Shown: in pieces, positions 41,285 to 48,242 of the stretch | Numbering within the stretch: position 1 is the first letter of the stretch | Layout of the letters: every line of letters begins with the position of its first letter | Assembly: GCF_006494775.1 (NCBI RefSeq) | Contig: NZ_CP041146.1 | Span: 4,898,001-4,962,000 of the forward strand | Source: Nocardioides humi | GTDB lineage: Bacteria > Actinomycetota > Actinomycetes > Propionibacteriales > Nocardioidaceae | DNA length: 64,000 bases | Reading direction: 5' to 3' | Made by a program: the position numbers and the translations under genes | The notes under the pieces: model-generated | The model's database searches: none | What the model saw: the letters and a program-made list of their open reading frames with translations, nothing else | What the model was told of the DNA's origin: nothing

Positions 41285-42478
41285 TCAGACGGGCACGGGG
41301 GCGGCAACGAGGTCCTCGAGGACCTCCAGGTGCCGGTCGAGCACGCGTTCGATGGCGAAGTGCTCGTCGACCACCGCGCGCGCCCGGGCCCCGACCTCGC
41401 GGGTCGCCTCCGGGTCGTCGAGGGCGCGGATGATCCGGCTGGCGAGGCCGGGCACGTCGCCGACCTCGCACATGTAGATGTCCTCGCCGTCCACCATGGG
41501 GATGCCGGGGAAGTTGTCGATCCGGCCCCACGCGACGACGGGCACGCCGGCGGCCATCGACTCCAGGGTCGCCGTGCCGAGGCCCAGGCCCTGCTCGTGG
41601 GACTCGACCCGGGCCGCGGCCAGCAGGTGGGGGATGTCGGACTTGGGCACCGCGCCGAGACTGCGGACGGCGTGCGCGACGCCCAGCTCCTGGGCACGCT
41701 GGAGGAAGACGTCGTAGTAGACCCGACCGACGACGGCCAGGACGGCGTCCGGGTGCCTCTCGAGGATCGCCGGCAGCGCCTCCACCAGGCCGATCCGGCT
41801 GCGCAGGGGGATCACGTGGCCGACGGAGAGGATCACCGGCGTGTCCTCGTCGACGCCGATCAGCTCGCGGCCGCGCGCGGCCTCGCCCGCCCGCACCCAG
41901 TCCGGGTCGACCCCGACCGGGATCGGGACGAGGTCGCGCCATCCCCGGCGGTACCGCTCGTCGATGTAGTCCTGCATGTAGCTGTCCATCACGACCAGCG
42001 ACGGGCGGGTACGCCGCAGCCGCGGCGCGACCAGCGTGGCGTCGAGGAGGCGGAAGGCGTGCCGGTAGCGGGCGACGGGGTTCTCCAGCCGGGTGTGGAT
42101 GCTCAGCAGGACCGGGATGCCGCGCCGACGGGCGTACGCGCCGGTCGACCAGGTCAGGTCCATGAACTGGCCGTGCTGGTGGATCACGTCGGGCCGGAAG
42201 TCGTCGAGCAGGGCGGCCAGGCGGCGGCGCAGGCTGGGGCGCGTCGCGAAGGACAGGTCGAAGGAGACGGCCAGTCTGCTCTCGGGCAGCGTGACCGCGG
42301 GGAACCGGACGATGCGGATCCCGTCACGCTCCTCCTCCGCCGGCGCGTCCTGGTAGGCCGCCGTCACCACGAGGACCTCGTGCCCACGGCGCGCGTAGCC
42401 GCGGGCCAGCGCGTCGCTGAGGTGGGCGCTGCCGCCCACGCGCGGAGGGAAGAAGTTGTTGACGACGACGATGCGCAC
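41285..42478 (-). CDS. GT4-family glycosyltransferase
   Basis: The product is 397 residues from GTG at 42478 (VRIVVVNNFFPPRVGGSAHL). It has GT-B fold with the N-terminal acceptor half (GGSAHLSDALARGYARRGHEV) and C-terminal donor half (VGHVIPLRSRIGLVEALP ... TATLESMAAGVPVVAWG, where GT4 enzymes hold the nucleotide-binding Glu). It adds a sugar to a lipid-linked or protein-bound acceptor at the inner face of the membrane. The gaps on both sides (75 and 131 bp) contain nothing recognisable. Confidence 0.9.
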   Translation of the reverse strand: MRIVVVNNFFPPRVGGSAHLSDALARGYARRGHEVLVVTAAYQDAPAEEERDGIRIVRFPAVTLPESRLAVSFDLSFATRPSLRRRLAALLDDFRPDVIHQHGQFMDLTWSTGAYARRRGIPVLLSIHTRLENPVARYRHAFRLLDATLVAPRLRRTRPSLVVMDSYMQDYIDERYRRGWRDLVPIPVGVDPDWVRAGEAARGRELIGVDEDTPVILSVGHVIPLRSRIGLVEALPAILERHPDAVLAVVGRVYYDVFLQRAQELGVAHAVRSLGAVPKSDIPHLLAAARVESHEQGLGLGTATLESMAAGVPVVAWGRIDNFPGIPMVDGEDIYMCEVGDVPGLASRIIRALDDPEATREVGARARAVVDEHFAIERVLDRHLEVLEDLVAAPVPV

Positions 42479-42609
42479 GCTCTGCAGACTCCGTTCGAGG
42501 CCGGGCTGCTGGTCGGACGGTCCGGCCGCGCACCGACGGGCCAGCGCAGCATCCTACCGACCGGGTACCGGACGGGAGAATCTCCGCAGGTCGCCCGGCG
42601 GGTCCGGGC

Positions 42610-43713
42610 TCAGGAGCCGGCGCGCACGGTGCTGTTGACCGCGCCGACGATGCGCTCGAGGTCGGCCCGGGTGAGCGAGGGGTGGACCGGGAGCGAGATG
42701 ACCTCCCGCGCGGCGCGCTCGGTCTCGGGCAGGTCGAGTCCCTGCGCGAACCTCGTCAGCGAGGCCAGCCGGTGGTTGGGGATGGGGTAGTAGACCCCGG
42801 TGCCGACCTGGTGCTCCTCGCGCAGCGCGGTGACGATCCGGTCGCGCTCGGCCCCGTCGACCCGGATCGTGTACTGGTGGTAGACGTGCGTCGCGCCGTC
42901 GGCGACCGGCGGGACCGCGACCCCCTCCAGGTGGGCGTCGAGGAACGCCGCGTTCGACCGGCGGGTCGCCGTCCACCCCTCGACCTTGGTCAGCTGGACC
43001 CGGCCGATGGCGGCGTGCACGTCCGTCATCCGGTTGTTGAGGCCGACCACCTCGTTGGCGTACTGGCGCTCCATGCCCTGGTTGCGCAGCAGCCGCACCT
43101 GGCGGGCGAGCTCGTCGGACGCCACCGAGACCATGCCGCCCTCGCCCGAGGTCATGTTCTTGGTGGGGTACAGGCTGAACATCGCGACGTCGCCGAAGGT
43201 GCCGACCGGTCGGCCCTGCCAGGTCGCGAGGTGCGCCTGCGCGGCGTCCTCGAACAGCTGCAGGCCACGCTCGGACGCGAGCGCCGCGAGACCGTCGACG
43301 TCGGCCGGGTGGCCGTAGAGGTGCACCGGCATGATCGCCCGGGTGCGCTCCGTGACGGCCGCCCGCACGGCGTCGGGGGAGAGGCAGAAGTGGGCCGGCT
43401 CGATGTCGGCGAACACCGGCGTCGCACCGGTCAGCGCCACGGCGTTCGCGGTCGCGGCGAAGGTGAAGGACGGCACGATCACCTCGTCGCCCGGCCCGAT
43501 CCCCGCCGCGAGCAGGCCGAGGTGCAGGCCCGACGTGCCCGAGTTGACCGCCACGCAGGTGCGGCCGGCGGTGACCCGTGCGGCGAACTCCGTCTCGAAG
43601 GCCGCGACCTCCGGGCCCTGCGCGATCATGCCGGACCGGAGCACGCGGTCGACCGCGGCGCGCTCCTCCTCGCCGATGATCGGCTTGGCGGGCGGGATGA
43701 GCTCTTCGGGCAT
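42610..43713 (-). CDS. DegT/DnrJ/EryC1 sugar aminotransferase 1
   Basis: The product is 367 residues. It is PLP-dependent: NSGTSGLHLGLLAAGIGPGDEVIVPSFTF binds the cofactor phosphate and K185 in YPTKNMTSGEGG forms the Schiff base. It converts a keto-NDP-sugar to an amino-NDP-sugar using Glu or Gln. Together with the dehydrogenase at 38869 it could make a 3-amino sugar (GnnB-like step). It lies 33 bp after the LpxA-like gene. Confidence 0.9.
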   Translation of the reverse strand: MPEELIPPAKPIIGEEERAAVDRVLRSGMIAQGPEVAAFETEFAARVTAGRTCVAVNSGTSGLHLGLLAAGIGPGDEVIVPSFTFAATANAVALTGATPVFADIEPAHFCLSPDAVRAAVTERTRAIMPVHLYGHPADVDGLAALASERGLQLFEDAAQAHLATWQGRPVGTFGDVAMFSLYPTKNMTSGEGGMVSVASDELARQVRLLRNQGMERQYANEVVGLNNRMTDVHAAIGRVQLTKVEGWTATRRSNAAFLDAHLEGVAVPPVADGATHVYHQYTIRVDGAERDRIVTALREEHQVGTGVYYPIPNHRLASLTRFAQGLDLPETERAAREVISLPVHPSLTRADLERIVGAVNSTVRAGS

Positions 43714-43746
43714 CGGGTGACCTCTCGGTGGTTCGGTGGGCGTCCG

Positions 43747-44439
43747 TCAGGACGGGTGGCGCTCGAGCCATGCGGTGATCGACGGCAGCAGCGTCTCGGG
43801 CAGGCCCGCGATGTCGCGCGACCCCTCCAGCAGCACCGCCGCCAGCTGGTCCAGGTCGGCCTCGGCCACGCCGAGGCGCTGGAGCCGGTGGGTGTTCAGG
43901 CGCCGTGGTCGCGCGGGGACGCCCATGCTCACGACGTACGGCGGGAGGTCGGTCGTCACGGCGGCCTGCATGCCGATCATGCTCCCCGCCGGCACCACCC
44001 GCCGCTGGTGGACCGCCGCGCCGAGGCCGAGGTTCGCGCCGTCCTCGATGGTGACGTGGCCGGCGGCGACGACCATGGCGGACACGGTCACCTCGTCGCC
44101 GATGCGGCAGTCGTGGTTGAGGTGGGCCTTGGTCATGAAGAAGCCGTCGTCGCCGACCGACGTCTCGTGGGCCCAGCCGCCGCTCACCGTGACGTGCTCC
44201 TTGAACACGTTGCGCGAGCCGATCCGCACCGGCTGGCCGTCGATCTCCTCGTCCCAGGCGGGGGTGAGGTCGTGGCCGCGCACCTCCGGCAGGCCGCCGA
44301 TGCACACGAAGGCGGCGACGTAGTTGTCGTCGCCCAGGACCACGGGGCCCTGGAGGACGGCATAGGGGCCGATCACGTTGCCCGCGCCCAGCTCGACCTG
44401 GGGTCCGACGACGGCGGTGGGATGGATCCGGTTGGTCAT
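43747..44439 (-). CDS. LpxA-like acyltransferase in glycan cluster
   Basis: The product is 230 residues of left-handed beta-helix repeats (IHPTAVVGPQVELGAGNVIGPYAVLQG). It carries the LpxA pattern in KAHLNHDC: H106 and H109 align with the two His of E. coli LpxA including the catalytic one. The C-terminal segment PPYVVSMGVPARPRRLNTHRLQRLGVAEADL matches LpxA's post-helix domain. LpxA normally acylates UDP-GlcNAc (or UDP-GlcNAc3N) for lipid A, which actinobacteria do not make. Flanked by two DegT aminotransferases, it probably N-acylates an amino sugar. Donor (ACP or CoA) is unknown. Confidence 0.82.
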   Translation of the reverse strand: MTNRIHPTAVVGPQVELGAGNVIGPYAVLQGPVVLGDDNYVAAFVCIGGLPEVRGHDLTPAWDEEIDGQPVRIGSRNVFKEHVTVSGGWAHETSVGDDGFFMTKAHLNHDCRIGDEVTVSAMVVAAGHVTIEDGANLGLGAAVHQRRVVPAGSMIGMQAAVTTDLPPYVVSMGVPARPRRLNTHRLQRLGVAEADLDQLAAVLLEGSRDIAGLPETLLPSITAWLERHPS

Positions 44440-44457
44440 CGACGTGGTCCCGCTCGG

Positions 44458-45603
44458 TCAGGCCCGCGCGCCGCTGCCGCCGACGACCTCGCGCACCACC
44501 GCGGCGACGTAGCTCACGTCGTCCTCGGTCAGGTTGGCGTGCATGGGCAGGGCGAACTGCGTGCGGAACAGCCGCGCCGCGACGGGGCACTCCTGCGTCG
44601 AGGCGTAGACCGGCTGGACGTGGCTGGAGTAGGTGCCGATGTTGCTGCCGACGCCGCGCTCGCGCAGCGCCACGACCACGGCGTCCCGGTCGATCCCGTC
44701 GCCCGCCGTCAGCAGGTAGGACTGCCACGGGTGGGTCCGGTCCTCGAGGACGACGGGGAGACGGATCTGCTCCAGGTCGCCCAGCAGCGCGGCGTACTGG
44801 TCGGCGGCGCGGCTGCGCGCGGCGAGCAGATCCGGGAGCCTGCGCAGCTGGACCCGCATGATCGCGGCCTGGACGTCGGAGAGCCGGTAGTTGTAGCCGG
44901 CCATGTCGAAGGTGGGGACGGCCAGCGTGGCGGCGCCCTCGCGGCTGACGGCCGGCGCGATGCCGTAGGTGTGCAGCTTGCGCGCCAGGTCCATGTGGGC
45001 GGCGTCGCTGCCGACGAGCGCGCCGCCCTCGCCGCTCGTGATGCCCTTGCGGCCGTGGAAGCTGAAGGCGGCGAGGTCGGCGAGGGAGCCGGCGGGCCGG
45101 CCCTGGTAGGTGGCGCCCGCGCTGCAGGCCGCGTCCTCGAGCAGCCACAGCCCGTGCCGGTCGGCGAGTGCCTGGAGCTCGTCGTAGTCGGCGGGCTGAC
45201 CGACCAGGTCGACGGCGATGATGCCGACGGTGCGGTCCGTGACGAGGGCGGCCGCCGCCTCGGGGTCGATGGTCCCGATGTCGGCGCGGACATCGGCGAA
45301 GACGGGCGTGGCACCGGTCCACATCACGGCGTGGCCGGTGGCGGGGAAGGTGTAGTCGGCCACGATCACCTCGTCGCCGGGACCGGCGCCGAGCACCTGG
45401 AGCGCGAGGTGGAGGGCCGAGCCGCAGTTCGACGTGGCCAGGGCGTGCTCGGTCCCGACCGCGGTGGCGAGCTCCTGCTCGAAGGCCACGCAGGTCGGGC
45501 CGGCGCCGGAGATCCAGCCGCTGGCGAAGACCTCGCGGAGGGCCTCGATCTCCTCCTCGCCGACGGTGGGCTGGCCGAGAGCGACCTGGCGGCGGTCGTG
45601 CAT
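44458..45603 (-). CDS. DegT/DnrJ/EryC1 sugar aminotransferase 2
   Basis: The product is 381 residues from ATG at 45603, with GGAAAGGTGAG upstream. SNCGSALHLALQVLGAGPGDEVIV binds PLP phosphate and K186 in FHGRKGITSGEGG is the Schiff-base Lys. It is only distantly similar to aminotransferase 1 (42610), so it probably acts on a different keto-sugar or position. A TACGGT box at 45635-45640 (minus strand) could start transcription of the 45603-39825 operon. Confidence 0.9.
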   Translation of the reverse strand: MHDRRQVALGQPTVGEEEIEALREVFASGWISGAGPTCVAFEQELATAVGTEHALATSNCGSALHLALQVLGAGPGDEVIVADYTFPATGHAVMWTGATPVFADVRADIGTIDPEAAAALVTDRTVGIIAVDLVGQPADYDELQALADRHGLWLLEDAACSAGATYQGRPAGSLADLAAFSFHGRKGITSGEGGALVGSDAAHMDLARKLHTYGIAPAVSREGAATLAVPTFDMAGYNYRLSDVQAAIMRVQLRRLPDLLAARSRAADQYAALLGDLEQIRLPVVLEDRTHPWQSYLLTAGDGIDRDAVVVALRERGVGSNIGTYSSHVQPVYASTQECPVAARLFRTQFALPMHANLTEDDVSYVAAVVREVVGGSGARA

Positions 45604-45672
45604 GTCTCACCTTTCCTGCGGCTGGGGCGGTCCCACCGTAGTGGGGAGGTCAGGGACTGACGAATCCCTCGG

Positions 45673-47144
45673 TCACCACACGGTGAGGGACCAGCTGACG
45701 ACGCTGATCGTGGCGAGGGTGGCGACCACCCGGGCGAACCACGGGTGGTCCTTGGTCATGAGCAGCACGACCAGGACGATCAGCGGCGCCAGGGAGATGG
45801 AGTACCGGGCGACGACCTGGTAGTCGATCCCGACGTTGACGGCGTTGGAGATGCGCAGCAGCGGCGGGTACAGCAGGAGCCCGAGCAGTGTCGCCGCGGA
45901 CAGGAGCCGGAGCGGCGAGGACGGCGCGCGCTCGGCGGTGGCCGGGGCGGCCTGCTCCGGCTGCTCGGCCCGCTGCGTCGCCGGCTCCTGCGTGGCACCG
46001 GCGCGGAGCTGCCGGCCGACGACTCCGGTGACGACGGCGACCAGCATCCCGAGCACCACGACGGTGACCGGCCGGTGCAGGGTCTGGCCCGCGGCCCGGG
46101 CGAAGGAGCGGGGAAGGCTCAGCGACGTCGGGAGCACGTCGGTGTCGGCCGTCCACGGGTCGTGGAGGTTGAACAGCTCCGACCACGCGCCGAGCCAGAC
46201 CTTGGACCAGTCGGCCACGAGGTACCCGGCGTACAGCTCGTCGTTGGTCATCGTCGCGCGGTGGCCGGTCCAGACACCGAAGACGAGGATGGGGGCGACC
46301 AGGATCGCGGCCAGCACGCCCGCGTGCCACCAGCGGGGGCCCAGCCGCCGGCGAACTCGTGCCCGCGCCAGCGCGCCGCCATGCCGAGGAGGCAGGCGAG
46401 CAGGAAGACCCCGCCGGGCAGGGAGGAGGTGACCGCGATCCCGGCCGCGAACGCCGTGGCCGCGGCGAGCCACCAGAAGCCCCGTCCGCTCAGCACCCAG
46501 CGGATGCCGAAGCCGGCGATCAGGGCGCCGCACAGCGGCGCCGCCGACATGGGGTTGACCATGATGGAGAACTGCAGGATCCCGACGGCCGCCACCGGAG
46601 CCAGCGCCCCGGCCAGGAGGCTGCTGCGACGGAGGCCGAGCCGCCAGGCCATGGCGGCGCAGGCGAGGACGCCGAGCAGGTTCACGACGGCGGCGTACTG
46701 CCGGTAGGTGTCGACCGCGAACCGTGGAGCGCCCAGGATCCGGTCGTGCACCTGGCGGAAGACCTCCCCGCCCAGGAAGTAGGTCGGGTAGTGGATGTAG
46801 CCGGTCGTGAACGAGCCGGACGGGATGTTCGCCGGTCGGGACTCCTTGGTGTGACAGCCCGCCGACCACTTCACGTAGCCGTGCCCGGTGTAGCAGGTCC
46901 AGGTGTCGACCGTCTCCTGGTCGATCTGGGCGCCCCGGAACGGGTAGTGCCCGTGGTGCACCTTGAACGCCGTGTCGGCGTGGACCGTCTCGTCGAGCAG
47001 GGAGAACGGTCGCCCCTCACCGGCCACGCGCCAGCTGGTGACGGTCATGAGGGCGACGGTGCCGACGAGCACGGCGACGCTCGACCACGCGGCGAGCAGC
47101 GCGACGACATGGGTTGCTCGCGTGCTCGAGCGGTGGGACCTCAT
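45673..47144 (-). pseudogene. Polytopic GT-C-like membrane protein, frame interrupted
   Basis: The N-terminal part from ATG at 47144 has membrane helices and a periplasmic loop with LLDETVHADTAFKVHHGHYPFRG, whose acidic/His cluster resembles the catalytic loop of GT-C glycosyltransferases. It loses frame after MAARWRGHEFA near 46350. The C-terminal part in another frame resumes RRLGPRWWHAGVLAAILVAP with more helices and ends WSLTVW at 45673. One extra base at about 46347-46352 restores a ~490-residue protein. It would add a lipid-linked sugar outside the membrane; that role is inferred. Confidence 0.65.
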
Positions 47145-47210
47145 GAGACGGGGATCCTAACCTCGCTCCGCGCCGGGGCCGGGGACCCGGGTGGCCACCG
47201 GGCGATCCTC

Positions 47211-47216
47211 TAGCCT
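47211..47216 (+). promoter_or_regulatory. -10 box TAGCCT for DUF2344 gene
   Basis: It lies 6 nt before GTG 47223; leaderless. Confidence 0.5.
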
Positions 47217-47222
47217 GTCGCC

Positions 47223-47939
47223 GTGCCGCAGCAGCCAGCGCAACAAGCACCGCCCGTGCAGCGGATCCGGATCCGGTACGCCAAGCGCGGTCGGCTGCGC
47301 TTCACCAGCCACCGCGACGTCAGCCGTGCCATCGAGCGGGCGGTGGTCCGGGCGGGCATCCCGATGGCGTACTCGTCGGGCTTCCACCCGCACCCGCGGA
47401 TCTCCTACGCCGGCGCCTCGCCGACGGGAGCGGCCAGCGAGTCGGAGTACGTCGAGCTGGGGCTCGCCGAGTCCCGGGAGCCGGCGGCGGTGGGGGAGGC
47501 GCTGGACGCCGTCCTGCCGGACGGGCTCGACGTCGTCACCGCCGTCGACGCCGCCACTTCGGCGACGGGCTCGCTGTCGGAGCTGCTCACCGCCAGCCAC
47601 TGGCTGGTCGACCTCGGCGACACGCCGGTCGCGCACGCGCGGGAGGCGGTCGAGGCGTTCCTGGCGACCGACGCGGTCACCGTCGAGCGGATGACGAAGA
47701 AGGGCATGCGGAGCTTCGACTGCCGGGCGGCGGTGGTCCGGCTCGCGGTCACCGCCGACGGGGACCTGGACCTGCTGCTGGAGCACACCGTGCCCGCCGT
47801 GCGGCCGGACGACGTGCTGACCGGGCTGCGCGCGGTCAGCGGCCTCGAGGTGCCGGCGACCGGCCTGCTGACGCGGGTCGCGCAGGGGGTGCTCGACCGT
47901 GCCGCGGAGTCGATCGGCGACCCGCTGGCGACGCGGTGA
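47223..47939 (+). CDS. DUF2344 (TIGR03936) radical SAM-associated protein
   Basis: The product is 238 residues. The conserved core is IRYAKRGRLRFTSHRDVSRAIERAVVRAGIPMAYSSGFHPHPRISYA. The family is encoded next to, or fused with, the TIGR03960 radical SAM protein, and is suspected to act in RNA or ribosome modification. Here the partner gene ends at 34014 and 13.2 kb of unrelated genes lie between. It is followed by rne as usual. Its substrate is not known. Confidence 0.9.
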   Translation: MPQQPAQQAPPVQRIRIRYAKRGRLRFTSHRDVSRAIERAVVRAGIPMAYSSGFHPHPRISYAGASPTGAASESEYVELGLAESREPAAVGEALDAVLPDGLDVVTAVDAATSATGSLSELLTASHWLVDLGDTPVAHAREAVEAFLATDAVTVERMTKKGMRSFDCRAAVVRLAVTADGDLDLLLEHTVPAVRPDDVLTGLRAVSGLEVPATGLLTRVAQGVLDRAAESIGDPLATR

Positions 47940-48208
47940 TGCCGGGCGCCCGACCGGCGTGTGCGATACTCGCCACAGATCGACCCGTGCGCGTCCCACA
48001 GGACAGCGCGCGTGAGATCTGACGACGTTCTCGCCGGACGGCAGGTGACTGACCGCCCGGCACGGTGGAGACGGACCACCGCCCGACGCGACGCGCACGG
48101 CGACCGCGGCAGGCGAGCGGACCCGCCTCCGGCGACGTACGGATTGCGGAGGGTGTCGTCCCACGAAGGCTTACGGCGCCGCGTGATGCGTGAGCGCCGA
48201 TGACACAC

Positions 48209-48228
48209 CCCGGGCGTGAGCGCCCGGG
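48209..48228 (+). promoter_or_regulatory. Hairpin just before rne ribosome-binding site
   Basis: CCCGGGCG (48209-48216) pairs perfectly with CGCCCGGG (48221-48228) around a TGAG loop, immediately before GGAGGAG and the ATG at 48243. The 303-bp gap from 47940 otherwise contains a long leader with a possible -10 (GATACT, 47965-47970) and no gene. E. coli rne is autoregulated through its 5' UTR; a similar role here is a guess. Confidence 0.45.
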
Positions 48229-48242
48229 TGGAGGAGTAGCGC

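Noticed and set aside
43747..44439. LpxA-like gene taken as evidence of lipid A synthesis or a Gram-negative contaminant
   Set aside because: The surrounding genes and codon bias are actinobacterial, and no other lipid A gene is present. A sugar N-acyl role fits better.
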